64,000 nt of DNA from Maribacter_C sp047345145 (lineage in GTDB: Bacteria; Bacteroidota; Bacteroidia; Flavobacteriales; Flavobacteriaceae): positions 124,001 through 188,000 of the forward strand of contig NZ_JBLFER010000004.1 in assembly GCF_047345145.1 (NCBI RefSeq), read 5' to 3'. Every line of letters begins with the position of its first letter. The first letter of the stretch is position 1. Made by a program: the position numbers and the translations under genes. The notes beneath the pieces are model-generated. The model was not told the origin of the DNA. It was given only the letters and a program-made list of their open reading frames with translations, and did not search any database. This document shows positions 43,607-52,898 of this stretch, in pieces.

Positions 43607-45229
43607 TTAGTTTGTTGATTTTTTATGCTTTAATGCCGCTTTCACAAAGCCAACAAAAAGCGGATGCGGATTAGCAACCGTACTCTTATATTCGGGATGA
43701 TACTGCACACCAATGAACCAAGGGTGACTTGGAACCTCAACGATCTCTACAAGTCCCGTTTCTTTGTTGATACCTGTCGCAAGCATGCCTACTTCTTCTA
43801 ATTTCTCTTTGTAGTCATTGTTGAACTCATAGCGATGACGGTGTCTTTCAGAAATATCTAGAGCCCCCTGATAAACCTTCGAAGCAAGACTTCCTTTTTT
43901 CAAAGCACAATCCCATGCTCCTAATCGCATCGTTCCACCTTTATTGGTTACAGATTTCTGCTCTTCCATTAAATTAATGACAGGTGCAGTAGTTTTTTGA
44001 TTCATCTCGGTAGAATTCGCTTTTGAGAGACCAAGAACAGTTCTTGAATATTCAATGACTGCCATTTGCATTCCCAAGCATATACCTAAAAAAGGAATGT
44101 TATTTTCCCTTGTATGACGCACTGCTTTTATTTTACCCTCAATACCGCGCTCTCCAAAACCTGGCGCTACAAGTATTCCATTTAGTCCGGCCAATTTTTT
44201 CTCGATATTACCCATGTTCAAATGTTCTGAATGGATAAATCTCACATTTACTTTTACCTGATTGGCAGCACCAGCATGAATAAAAGATTCTAAAATAGAC
44301 TTATAGGAATCTTGTAGTTCGACGTATTTTCCTATCAAACCAATTTCAACCTCGTGCTTCGGATTTTTATGCCGTTTCAGAAATTTTTTCCACTGTTCAA
44401 GGTCAGGAGCTTTTTTATCTGACAAGGCTAATCTTTCAAGAGCAACCGTATCAAGGCCTTCTTCTTGCATTAAGATGGGAACATCATAAATTGTTGATGC
44501 ATCTATCGATTGAATGACCGCTTCACGCTTCACATTGCAAAAAAGCGCCAGCTTTTCTTTCTTTTCATCAGAAATTTCATGCTCAGTTCTACAAACTAGA
44601 ATATCAGCTTTGATTCCACTTTCCATCAAAGTTTTGACGGAATGCTGCGTGGGCTTTGTCTTCAATTCTCCCGCAGCAGATAAATAAGGTACAAGTGTCA
44701 AATGGACAACAATAGCATTGTGATCACCCAATTCCCAAAGCAACTGTCGCACCGCTTCTATATAAGGGAGAGATTCAATATCACCTACTGTTCCCCCAAT
44801 TTCGGTAATAACAATGTCGTAATCACCACTATTTCCAAGCAGCTGAACACGTTCTTTTATTTCGTTCGTAATGTGAGGTACTACTTGAACCGTCTTCCCT
44901 AAAAATTCACCACGGCGTTCTTTTTCAATAACACTCTGGTAGATTCTTCCTGTAGTAACATTATTCGCTTGTGAAGTCTTTACATTCAAAAATCTTTCGT
45001 AGTGACCTAAATCCAAATCAGTTTCGGCGCCATCATGGGTCACGTAACACTCGCCATGCTCATAGGGGTTCAATGTACCCGGGTCTACATTAATGTAAGG
45101 GTCTAATTTTTGAATTGTTGTTCGATATCCGCGCGCTTGTAGCAATTTTGCTAAAGAGGCTGCAATGATACCTTTTCCAAGAGATGAAGTAACGCCTCCC
45201 GTAACGAATATATACTTGGTCTTTGACAT
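43607..45229 (-). CDS. pyrG: CTP synthase
   Basis: The 540-residue enzyme makes CTP from UTP, ATP and glutamine. The N-terminal synthetase domain starts KYIFVTGGVTSSLGKG with the ATP-binding loop, followed by QKLDPYINVDPGTLNPYEHG and EIGGTVGDIESLPYIEA. The C-terminal glutamine amidotransferase domain has the nucleophile Cys in FLGICLGMQMAV and the His/Glu pair in VQYHPEYKS. Length and motifs are those of the complete enzyme. It lies between a DUF3820 gene (50 nt upstream) and yidC on the same strand. Confidence 0.98.
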   Translation of the reverse strand: MSKTKYIFVTGGVTSSLGKGIIAASLAKLLQARGYRTTIQKLDPYINVDPGTLNPYEHGECYVTHDGAETDLDLGHYERFLNVKTSQANNVTTGRIYQSVIEKERRGEFLGKTVQVVPHITNEIKERVQLLGNSGDYDIVITEIGGTVGDIESLPYIEAVRQLLWELGDHNAIVVHLTLVPYLSAAGELKTKPTQHSVKTLMESGIKADILVCRTEHEISDEKKEKLALFCNVKREAVIQSIDASTIYDVPILMQEEGLDTVALERLALSDKKAPDLEQWKKFLKRHKNPKHEVEIGLIGKYVELQDSYKSILESFIHAGAANQVKVNVRFIHSEHLNMGNIEKKLAGLNGILVAPGFGERGIEGKIKAVRHTRENNIPFLGICLGMQMAVIEYSRTVLGLSKANSTEMNQKTTAPVINLMEEQKSVTNKGGTMRLGAWDCALKKGSLASKVYQGALDISERHRHRYEFNNDYKEKLEEVGMLATGINKETGLVEIVEVPSHPWFIGVQYHPEYKSTVANPHPLFVGFVKAALKHKKSTN

Positions 45230-45279
45230 GAATCGACTTCTGTGTTACGGGATTCAAAGATACAAATTGCAATAGGAAA

Positions 45280-45522
45280 TCAGTACTTCTTAGGCGGAAA
45301 ATCTTTTTGTACCCTACGTATCAACGGTTCAAGTCCGTTTACTTTGATTTCGTGCATTGATTTTAAGAGCATGCCAAGCTTTCCATCAGGGAAACCTTTT
45401 TGATTGAACCAAACCAAATACGGTTCTGGCAAATCTACCAAATAACGCCCCTTATACTTACCAAAAGGCATACGGTAATGTGCTAATTCAATCAGTTTAT
45501 CTTTATCAGGACTTACATTCAT
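45280..45522 (-). CDS. DUF3820 family small protein
   Basis: The 80-residue protein contains the DUF3820 core MPFGKYKGRYLVDLPEPYLV (residues 18-37) followed by WFNQKGFPDGKLGMLL. The family is small, probably cytoplasmic, and of unknown function. The label of virulence factor attached to some homologs rests on a single lineage. It starts a minus-strand group with pyrG and yidC, and has no signal peptide. Confidence 0.87.
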   Translation of the reverse strand: MNVSPDKDKLIELAHYRMPFGKYKGRYLVDLPEPYLVWFNQKGFPDGKLGMLLKSMHEIKVNGLEPLIRRVQKDFPPKKY

Positions 45523-45599
45523 GCTTTATTTAAAAAAATATATCTTTAACCTGTTGCCTATTTTAGAAACTTTTGTCCATTTAACCTAAAATCTTCAAT

Positions 45600-45672
45600 C
45601 CTTGCCTGTAATCCTAAAGGATGAAATGAAGATTTTATGGATTCACCCTTTAGGGAGGGGCAAAAATCCAAG
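45600..45672. repeat. Dispersed intergenic inverted-repeat element, weak copy C
   Basis: ATCCTAAAGGAT (45611-45622) and CCCTTTAGGG (45646-45655), followed by AGGGGCAAAAATCC, resemble the arms of copies A (1598-1700) and B (17013-17117). The spacing between arms is shorter. It lies in the spacer between divergent genes. Confidence 0.4.
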
Positions 45673-45728
45673 GAATTGGACAAAAATGCGCAATGAATTA
45701 TCTTGGGTAAATGTAATACAATATAAAG

Positions 45729-46598
45729 ATGAAAAGAAGAAACTTCATAGGTACATCAGCTGCTGCTTCGGTCGGACTACTGGCGTGCAAAACTAGCACA
45801 GCAATGCCGTCTAATGAACAAAAAACTGCAGAGCTCAAAGGTAATATTAACCATAGTGCCTGTAGATGGTGTTATAGTAAGATTCCTATGGAAGAGTTTC
45901 TCAAAAACCTGAATGACTTGGGCATGAAGGCTATGGACTTGACGGGTCCTGAAGATTGGCCTCTCATGAAAAAATATGGTATTCACGCTTCCATGTGCTG
46001 GGGAGCTGAAATTAGTTTGACAGAAGGCTGGTGTGATACAACATATCATGAAACTTTGATAAAGAATTATATCGAAATGATTCCAAAAGTGGCTGCTGCT
46101 GGTTACACCAATCTCATTTGTTTTAGCGGAAATCGAAATGGAATGGATGATGCAGTCGGGTTAAAAAACTGTGCGGAAGGATTAAAGAAAATAATTCCCG
46201 CAGCTGAAAAATATGGCGTTATTATCCAAATGGAATTATTGAATTCTAAGGTAGATCATAAAGATTACATGTGCGATCATACACTTTGGGGTGTTGAACT
46301 TTGTAAAGCGATTGGTTCTGACAACTTCAAATTGCTTTACGACATTTATCATATGCAAATCATGGAAGGCGATGTAATTCGTAACATTCAAGATTACCAT
46401 CAATATTTCGGACACTACCATACCGGTGGTAACCCAGGTCGTAATGAAATCAACGAAACTCAAGAATTATATTATCCTGCGATTATGAAAGCTATTGTAG
46501 CAACTGACTTCAAAGGTCATGTGGCTCAGGAATTTATTCCTACTTGGGAAGATCCTATTGCAGCTTTAAAGGAAGGGATTACTATTTGCGATGTGTAA
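45729..46598 (+). CDS. Tat-exported lipoprotein of the hydroxypyruvate isomerase/AP endonuclease family 2 TIM-barrel type
   Basis: The 289-residue protein opens with a twin-arginine motif (KRRNFIGTSAAA) and a lipobox (VGLLAC, Cys20), so it may be a Tat-exported lipoprotein. The rest is a TIM barrel like hydroxypyruvate isomerase. Likely metal and active-site residues lie in GVIIQMELLNSKVDHKDY, KLLYDIYHMQIMEGD, YFGHYHTGGNPGRNE and HVAQEFIPTW. Members interconvert small hydroxy-aldehydes, keto-acids or sugars with divalent metal. The substrate is unknown. The gene stands alone, facing the minus-strand DUF922 gene. Confidence 0.85.
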   Translation: MKRRNFIGTSAAASVGLLACKTSTAMPSNEQKTAELKGNINHSACRWCYSKIPMEEFLKNLNDLGMKAMDLTGPEDWPLMKKYGIHASMCWGAEISLTEGWCDTTYHETLIKNYIEMIPKVAAAGYTNLICFSGNRNGMDDAVGLKNCAEGLKKIIPAAEKYGVIIQMELLNSKVDHKDYMCDHTLWGVELCKAIGSDNFKLLYDIYHMQIMEGDVIRNIQDYHQYFGHYHTGGNPGRNEINETQELYYPAIMKAIVATDFKGHVAQEFIPTWEDPIAALKEGITICDV

Positions 46599-46605
46599 TT
46601 AGCAA

Positions 46606-47121
46606 TTAATTCAAAAGCATCTTAGCAATCTTTTCATTCCAAATTGCTTGCTGTTCTCTATCCCTAGAAAAATTCGTTTCGCTATCATATTGATTTTGAA
46701 ACTCACTTAGCTCTTCATTGATATTTCGGTAGATGGCTTTTACTTTTGCCTTTACATTTTTATGTGTAAATGTTGCTGCCGCTAAGCGCTTTCTCATTTT
46801 TCTGGCATAAAGTTCTGAGATATCAAAATGCAACTGCTCATGACTTAAAATAACTTCATCACAAAGTTCAGGCTGATACCACGATTTATTGGGGTAAAAG
46901 AAGGTATCGATTTTGAAGTCAACTTCTATACTATTTGAAGTACCCGAGGTAGAAAATCGGTATGTGATTCCGCTTGCCGTTGTAGCAGCTGCTCTTGCAT
47001 TTAAAGGAGCTTTCCCATTAAAATCTTTCCAAGTAAGCCGTCTATCTGCATTCCAAGGAATGGTATCATAATCTTGTTCGGGTTGAAAACTCATCAATCC
47101 AAAGACCAGAAAAACGAGCAT
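46606..47121 (-). CDS. DUF922-like exported protein with an HExxH motif
   Basis: The 171-residue product starts at ATG 47121 with a short signal (MLVFLVFGLMSFQ). The open frame extends 52 codons further into the LysM gene, but that part is basic and does not look like a real N-terminus. The mature part has NADRRLTWKDFNGKAPLNAR and a zinc-protease-like HEQLH in VILSHEQLHFDISELYARKM. Similar proteins are annotated DUF922 and suspected to be zinc metallopeptidases. The start lies 34 nt past the stop of the LysM gene, so an operon is likely. Confidence 0.75.
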   Translation of the reverse strand: MLVFLVFGLMSFQPEQDYDTIPWNADRRLTWKDFNGKAPLNARAAATTASGITYRFSTSGTSNSIEVDFKIDTFFYPNKSWYQPELCDEVILSHEQLHFDISELYARKMRKRLAAATFTHKNVKAKVKAIYRNINEELSEFQNQYDSETNFSRDREQQAIWNEKIAKMLLN

Positions 47122-47155
47122 GTAATTTGTTATTCCCAAGGAACTTAAATTAGTT

Positions 47156-49345
47156 TTACTTGACTTCTTTGATACGCATCTTCTCGTAAGACATGATATA
47201 AGATGCTTGATTGAAATACCCTGATGCAGAGTTGTTCTCGTATGAGAATTTATTCCCAGAATATTCCGTCTCTCCAATAAGTTTGGATACTTCCATCAGG
47301 TTGTTCTTATAGGCCAGCTTCAATACGAGATCATAAGTAAGGTCAAATCCACGAACTGCATATCGGTCTGGAGTATCGCCAAATCTTTTTTTATACCTTT
47401 TGATGAATACATCGTTACCAACTTCGCGATATACTGATGGATAGGTAAAATTTAAATTTGATAAATGCGTACCTGAAATCACGTCATTGTCAAAAGCTTT
47501 ACTCTTATTCGTAGTAAACATCTTAAGCTGTACTTTTTTATTACTTACTTCAGGATCAATTGCTGCATTTTGAAATGAATTCAAAATTGAAGTTACACTC
47601 GATATCAACTTGTAGTTCCCTGATTCCACAAAAATCCAATTCATTTGATCCTCAGATAATTTTGCAGCGAGGCTGTCACGAACAATTCCAATATTCTTTT
47701 CTTCTTCTATTACCGGAACTATTTTCGCATCAGGAAATTTTAGCATAATCGAATCCTTAGCTTCAGTATTCGCTCCATCTGCAATGACAATAATATTTTC
47801 TTCCTCCTTATTTGAGGCAACATGATCAAGCATTCTTTCACGTAAAATAGCATCAGAAGTATAAGAGAAAAAGACATTACTCATACTCAATTTGGTATCT
47901 GCAGGAATAGGCGCAATTACAGGCACTCTGTGTGTAGATGCTCTTACCGCGACCTCTTGCAACGAAGGCACATCTAAAGGCCCAATAATGGCATTGTAAT
48001 TTGAAAGATCTTCAGCTATTAAAATAGACTTCGTTTTCAATGGGCTTAGTTGATTATCTATGGTTCTTACATCTACCGAAATTCCTAGTTCAGCAAGAGA
48101 ATCTAATGCGATTAAAGCTCCTGAATACAAACCCAAACTTAGGCTAGCATCGGTGCGCTTTTGAATCATTTTACGAGTATTAGCCTTGTTTTCCGAATCC
48201 ATTTTATCAGAACGGAAAGGCAATAAGAACAGTAGCTTCGGTTTATTCGCAACATTAATACTGTCTAGTAAATTGATTTTATCTAAGACCAGAGCGTTCC
48301 GTACTTCAAAATCACCCGTTTGTTCCTTCGGAAGTTTTAAAACCATTCCAGCTTTCAATCCATTTTGAAGATCAGGATTTAAAGCTAATAGTTCCCTATA
48401 AGATATTCCCAACTTACGCGTCAACGAAAATTCAGTTTGCTTAGGCTTGACTTCATAAAAAATAAAATTGTCTGTATTTACTTCTCCCGTTTCTACTTTT
48501 CGTTCCGGAATACGAATAACCATATCTTCTTTCAATCCTCCTCGCTCCGTTATCTCGGGATTCAAACGAACAATCTCGTCAGACTTTACTCCAAACTTTT
48601 TCTCTAATTGATAAAAGTTCATTTTCGGAGGAACTGTATAGGATATAAAAAGCTCAGTCACCTGATTCTGAACACTAGAACCCGCCTTTTTGGGCATTTT
48701 TAATTCCTGACCTTCTCTGAGATAACTTACATCTTTTGAAAGCGCAGGATTCAAAACAACCATACTATCTATCGTTATACCATACTTGTGGGCAATACTC
48801 CATCGGGTCTCCTTAGCTGCTACAGTATAGGTTTCATAGTCATCTTCATTTATGATATTTTCCGAGGGCTTAACACGCTTGTATTTTGGAATTCGTAGTA
48901 CCATCCTCTTCTTCAACTGAGAAGAATACAAATCTCGGTTATACCGTTTGATATCTTCTTCTGTGATATTATAACGTTGCGCAATGCCATACAAGGTCTC
49001 GCGTTTTTTTACTTTATGGGAAGTAAAACCAATAGGTTCCTCTTGATCAGCTTTAGGGTCTTTTGCTGCCGGAGTTCTAGGGTTATTAGGGGTACTAGGT
49101 GCCGTCTGATCTACAGTGCCTTCCGCCGGAATCACCAAAATAGTACTGGGTTTTAAATCCTGACCCACGCGAATCTCTTTATTATACTTCAAAATATTCG
49201 CTGGGGTAACTTTGTATTTCTTAGCGACACTTTCTAAGGTTTCACCTTTTTTAACAGGGTGCGTTAGAAACTTCTGTGCCGTTGCTTTGCATCCTACAAA
49301 AACAAACAAAAGCAGTAATACTATATTTTTATAAACTTGATTCAT
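47156..49345 (-). CDS. LysM-repeat lipoprotein fused to a type 1 periplasmic-binding-like domain
   Basis: The 729-residue protein has a lipobox (LFVFVGCKA). It carries five LysM or LysM-like units up to about residue 345: VKKGETLESVAKKYKVTPAN, VKKRETLYGIAQRYNITEED and VAAKETRWSIAHKYGI, plus two degenerate ones. After a short linker (KINLLDSINVANKPKLLFLL) comes a region of about 370 residues like the Leu/Ile/Val-binding fold, e.g. YSGALIALDSLAELGISVDV, YNAIIGPL and VPVIAPI. LysM binds peptidoglycan. The second domain resembles the fold of the penicillin-binding-protein activator LpoA, so a role in wall synthesis is a reasonable guess. Start ATG 49345 avoids overlap with guaA. Confidence 0.85.
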   Translation of the reverse strand: MNQVYKNIVLLLLFVFVGCKATAQKFLTHPVKKGETLESVAKKYKVTPANILKYNKEIRVGQDLKPSTILVIPAEGTVDQTAPSTPNNPRTPAAKDPKADQEEPIGFTSHKVKKRETLYGIAQRYNITEEDIKRYNRDLYSSQLKKRMVLRIPKYKRVKPSENIINEDDYETYTVAAKETRWSIAHKYGITIDSMVVLNPALSKDVSYLREGQELKMPKKAGSSVQNQVTELFISYTVPPKMNFYQLEKKFGVKSDEIVRLNPEITERGGLKEDMVIRIPERKVETGEVNTDNFIFYEVKPKQTEFSLTRKLGISYRELLALNPDLQNGLKAGMVLKLPKEQTGDFEVRNALVLDKINLLDSINVANKPKLLFLLPFRSDKMDSENKANTRKMIQKRTDASLSLGLYSGALIALDSLAELGISVDVRTIDNQLSPLKTKSILIAEDLSNYNAIIGPLDVPSLQEVAVRASTHRVPVIAPIPADTKLSMSNVFFSYTSDAILRERMLDHVASNKEEENIIVIADGANTEAKDSIMLKFPDAKIVPVIEEEKNIGIVRDSLAAKLSEDQMNWIFVESGNYKLISSVTSILNSFQNAAIDPEVSNKKVQLKMFTTNKSKAFDNDVISGTHLSNLNFTYPSVYREVGNDVFIKRYKKRFGDTPDRYAVRGFDLTYDLVLKLAYKNNLMEVSKLIGETEYSGNKFSYENNSASGYFNQASYIMSYEKMRIKEVK

Positions 49346-49347
49346 AG

Positions 49348-50880
49348 TTATTCCCATTCTATCGTTGCTGGTGGTTTGGAACTTATATCATATACGACAC
49401 GATTCACTCCAGGGACTTTATTAATTATATCATTTGATGTTTTCTGTAAAAACTCATAAGGTAAATTCACCCAATCAGCCGTCATTCCATCTGTACTTTC
49501 GACAGCACGTAAAGCTACACATTTTTCGTAAGTCCGTTCATCACCCATTACGCCTACACTATTGACAGGCAATAACATAGCACCCGCCTGCCAGACCTTA
49601 TCATATAAGCCCCAATCACGGAGACCTTGAATGAAAACATGATCTACTTCTTGCAAAATGGCTACCTTCTCTCTTGTGATATCTCCTAAGATTCGTATCG
49701 CTAATCCGGGACCTGGGAAAGGGTGTCTTCCTAACAGCTCTTTATCTAATCCCATGCTGGCTCCTACTCTACGCACTTCATCTTTAAATAACATTTTCAA
49801 AGGCTCCACCACTTTCAATTTCATATAATCGGGCAATCCACCTACATTATGATGACTCTTTATGGTTGCTGAAGGTCCGCCAGTGGCAGAAACCGATTCA
49901 ATAACATCAGGATAAATCGTTCCTTGTGCCAACCAATTTGCGCCTTCCACCAATTTCGATTCATCATCAAATACCTCAACAAATACGCGTCCGATGATTT
50001 TTCTTTTTTTCTCCGGATCACTTTCTCCAGCCAATTCATCCAAAAAGCGTGCCGAAGCATCTACGCCTTTTACATTGAGTCCCATTCCCTCGTATTGTTT
50101 TAATACGCCATCGAACTCATTTTTTCTGAGTAATCCATTGTTTACAAATATGCAATGCAGGTTTGATCCAATCGCTTTATGTAATAATACCGCTGCTACC
50201 GATGAATCTACTCCCCCTGATAATCCTAAAATCACTTTTTCATCGCCAAGTTTTTCTTTGAGTTCTGCAACCGTAGTTTCTACAAAAGCATCGGGTGTCC
50301 AGGTTTGTTCTATTCCCGCTATGTTTACCAAGAAGTTCTCTAACAATTGTTTTCCATCCGTGGAATGATATACTTCAGGATGAAATTGTATGCCATAAGT
50401 TTCTTCCCCATCAAATTTAAAAGCTGCATTTTCAACATCATGCGTACTTGCTAAAAGTTGCGTGTTTTCAGGAAGCTGTTTAATCGTATCGGCATGGCTC
50501 ATCCAAACTTGACTTCCTGTATTGATATTTTCAAGGAAAGGATTTCCCGTTTCTACATGGGAAAGATTCGCTCTACCATATTCTCTCGTATTTGACTTTT
50601 CAACATTTCCACCATTAAAATGAGCCAAATATTGAGCTCCGTAGCAAACGCCCAATAAAGGTTTCTTCCCTCTAATTTCTGATAAATCAGGATGCGGCGC
50701 ATCATCGGCCCGTACCGAATACGGCGAACCCGAAAGTATGACAGCCTTATATTCAGAAAGGTCTTTTGGGGGGTTATTAAAAGGCTTTATTTCAGAGAAA
50801 ATATTCAGCTCTCGAACACGTCTACCAATGAGTTGGGTATACTGAGAACCGAAGTCTAGAATCAGGACTTTGTTTTGCAT
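49348..50880 (-). CDS. guaA: GMP synthase (glutamine-hydrolysing)
   Basis: The 510-residue enzyme converts XMP to GMP. The N-terminal class I amidotransferase starts VLILDFGSQYTQLIGRRVRE, has the nucleophile Cys in LLGVCYGAQYLA and the His/Glu pair in GIQFHPEVYHS. The ATP-pyrophosphatase domain has the PP-loop LGLSGGVDSSVAAVLL, and the dimerisation domain ends RVVYDISSKPPATIEWE. ATG 50880 was chosen because MQNKVLILDFGSQ is the normal start. Its stop is 2 nt before the LysM gene start on the same strand, so the two are probably co-transcribed. Confidence 0.98.
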   Translation of the reverse strand: MQNKVLILDFGSQYTQLIGRRVRELNIFSEIKPFNNPPKDLSEYKAVILSGSPYSVRADDAPHPDLSEIRGKKPLLGVCYGAQYLAHFNGGNVEKSNTREYGRANLSHVETGNPFLENINTGSQVWMSHADTIKQLPENTQLLASTHDVENAAFKFDGEETYGIQFHPEVYHSTDGKQLLENFLVNIAGIEQTWTPDAFVETTVAELKEKLGDEKVILGLSGGVDSSVAAVLLHKAIGSNLHCIFVNNGLLRKNEFDGVLKQYEGMGLNVKGVDASARFLDELAGESDPEKKRKIIGRVFVEVFDDESKLVEGANWLAQGTIYPDVIESVSATGGPSATIKSHHNVGGLPDYMKLKVVEPLKMLFKDEVRRVGASMGLDKELLGRHPFPGPGLAIRILGDITREKVAILQEVDHVFIQGLRDWGLYDKVWQAGAMLLPVNSVGVMGDERTYEKCVALRAVESTDGMTADWVNLPYEFLQKTSNDIINKVPGVNRVVYDISSKPPATIEWE

Positions 50881-50943
50881 GGGCAAAAATAGCAAAATCG
50901 AAAATTTGGAGAAGTATTCTTTGTGGTTATTTACAAGAGGTTT

Positions 50944-50957
50944 TTAACAACTGTTAA
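50944..50957. promoter_or_regulatory. Possible operator TTAACA-AC-TGTTAA before the TPR/HTH regulator
   Basis: A perfect 6+6 inverted repeat, TTAACA and TGTTAA, lies 54 nt before the ATG at 51012. A third half-site-like TGTTAA (50960-50965) follows. A TATATTTTG box around 50974-50982 downstream could be a -7 element. The arrangement suits binding of a dimeric regulator near the promoter, possibly autoregulation. Confidence 0.4.
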
Positions 50958-51011
50958 AATGTTAAAAAAATCGTATATTTTGAGCCTTCCCCGCAAAACC
51001 AAACCCGGCAT

Positions 51012-52898
51012 ATGAGAACCACCACTAGTTTTTTCTCTGTCTTATTTTTTCTTTGTTTTACTATTTCGGCTCTAAGCCAAGAAAACAAGGTACATGATAG
51101 TCTTCTTAACATCTATAATGAGATGCCAAAGGATACCAATAAGGTTGAGATGTTATATGATTTATATGAATCAGTATTGTTCAATGATACCGAATTATCA
51201 AAAAGTTATGCCGAGAAACTTCTAAAAGCTGCTAGAGAATATGGCACACCACGGCAAGTAGGTTCTGCCTATTATGCGAAATCCTATATACAAAGAACTA
51301 TTGGTAATAAAGATTCCCATAACATTTATGTTGCGAAAGCCAAAGAAATATTCATAGAGCAAAACTACCTAAAAGGCATTATTGATACGGACAAAGCCAT
51401 GGCAATCATTTATGATGAAGATGGTAGAGATGACCTAGCGATAAAACTCCTGCTACAGAACATTGAAAGAGAGAAAATTATAAAAGACACCGCTTTATTA
51501 GCCAATGATTACAAGCATTTGGCGGGTATATATTCAGATAAGAAAGATTTTAAGCTAGCTCTTGAATATTGCACATTGGCATTAAAGTTCCACGAAAACG
51601 CAAACGATCCTCTGCGTTATGCAGACGCACTTTACCAAATGGGCGATATTGAATCAGGACTCGGAAACCGACAAAATGCCATTAATAACTATAAACAAGC
51701 TCTTGACATTTATACCGAACAGAATGATAAATTCTACCAGTCTATCGTACATGCCGACCTTGGTAGCACATATTTAGGGCTAAACAACACTACCAAAGCC
51801 AAAGAACATTTCAATATCGGTCTTGTTTTGGCAAGGGAGATGAATAGTCCAGTTTCGGAATTAAGATTGTTATCTTCTTTGGGAAACATTGAGGTTAAAG
51901 CCGAAAACTACGATAAAGGAATCTCATATTATAAATCAGCATTGTTGTTGGCTGAAAAAAATGAAAGAAAATCGGACCATGCTCGAATACTATATGAAAT
52001 AGCGGAGGCTGAGTTGCTAAAAAACTCCTTAAAGTCAGCTCTCGAATTTGCAAATAAGGGCCTGAGAATCTCTAAATCCATTAAAGAATCCGCTTCCGTC
52101 TCCGTCTTTTATAAGCTGCGTTCGAAAATCTTTGAAAATCAGAATAAACTAGCGATGGCAATGGATGATTACAAATCATATGAAACCATAAAAGACAGTC
52201 TCTTTACCGTTGAAAAATCACAACAAATAGAAGAATTACGCGCCATTTACGACACCGAAAAAAAAGAGCAGCAAATTGCCCAGCAAGAAACCGAAATAAC
52301 GCTCTTGGAAGAAAAAGAAAAAGTAAGCCGACTTCAAAAAATAGCTTTGGGCGGTGGTCTGAGCCTTTCTGCCCTAGCACTGGGTTTCGGGTTTTATGGC
52401 TTCCGTCAAAGAACAAAGAAAAATAAACTTGAAAAAGAAAAGATGGATGCCGAATTGGCCTTTAAAAAATCGGAACTCGATTTCAAAAAGAAAGAACTCA
52501 CCACCCAGGCTTTGCAACTTGCCAAAAAGAACGAAACCCTTGAAAATCTAAAACAAAAGGCCAACGAACTCAAAACATCTGAAGTTCATAATGGGTATCA
52601 GCAATTGATAACCGCCATTAATTTTGATTTGCAAGACGATAACAATTGGGAAAATTTCGCACGTTATTTTGAAGAAGTGCATAAAGATTTTAATAGTAAT
52701 GTCGCCAAAAAATACCCCGAAGTGACCCCCAATGAATTGCGTTTAATGGCTCTTTTGAAAATGAACCTTTCCTCAAAAGAAATTGCCAATATCTTGAACA
52801 TTTCCATTCCTGGAATCAAAAAAGCACGACAGCGTTTGCGCAAAAAAATGCAGCTTTCTTCCACCGATTCCCTTGAAAATGCTGTTTTGAGCATTTAG
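51012..52898 (+). CDS. Transmembrane TPR sensor/helix-turn-helix transcription regulator (LuxR-like HTH)
   Basis: The 628-residue protein has a signal or anchor (FFSVLFFLCFTISALSQ) and about six TPR units between residues 60 and 410, e.g. EYCTLALKFHENANDPLRYA. A coiled stretch leads to a transmembrane helix near 443-464 (ALGGGLSLSALALGFGFYGF). A cytoplasmic coiled coil follows, then an HTH near 560-620: VTPNELRLMALLKMNLSSKE, then IANILNISIPGIKKARQRLR. This layout is common in flavobacterial one-protein transmembrane regulators, with sensing outside and DNA binding inside. It lies just upstream of the aerolysin-like lipoprotein gene and is the obvious candidate to control it. The regulated target is inferred. 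Confidence 0.88.
   Translation: MRTTTSFFSVLFFLCFTISALSQENKVHDSLLNIYNEMPKDTNKVEMLYDLYESVLFNDTELSKSYAEKLLKAAREYGTPRQVGSAYYAKSYIQRTIGNKDSHNIYVAKAKEIFIEQNYLKGIIDTDKAMAIIYDEDGRDDLAIKLLLQNIEREKIIKDTALLANDYKHLAGIYSDKKDFKLALEYCTLALKFHENANDPLRYADALYQMGDIESGLGNRQNAINNYKQALDIYTEQNDKFYQSIVHADLGSTYLGLNNTTKAKEHFNIGLVLAREMNSPVSELRLLSSLGNIEVKAENYDKGISYYKSALLLAEKNERKSDHARILYEIAEAELLKNSLKSALEFANKGLRISKSIKESASVSVFYKLRSKIFENQNKLAMAMDDYKSYETIKDSLFTVEKSQQIEELRAIYDTEKKEQQIAQQETEITLLEEKEKVSRLQKIALGGGLSLSALALGFGFYGFRQRTKKNKLEKEKMDAELAFKKSELDFKKKELTTQALQLAKKNETLENLKQKANELKTSEVHNGYQQLITAINFDLQDDNNWENFARYFEEVHKDFNSNVAKKYPEVTPNELRLMALLKMNLSSKEIANILNISIPGIKKARQRLRKKMQLSSTDSLENAVLSI

Noticed and set aside
47122..47277. N-terminal extension of the DUF922 protein
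   Set aside because: The added 52 residues overlap the LysM gene in another frame, are basic and lack a signal, so the start was moved to ATG 47121.
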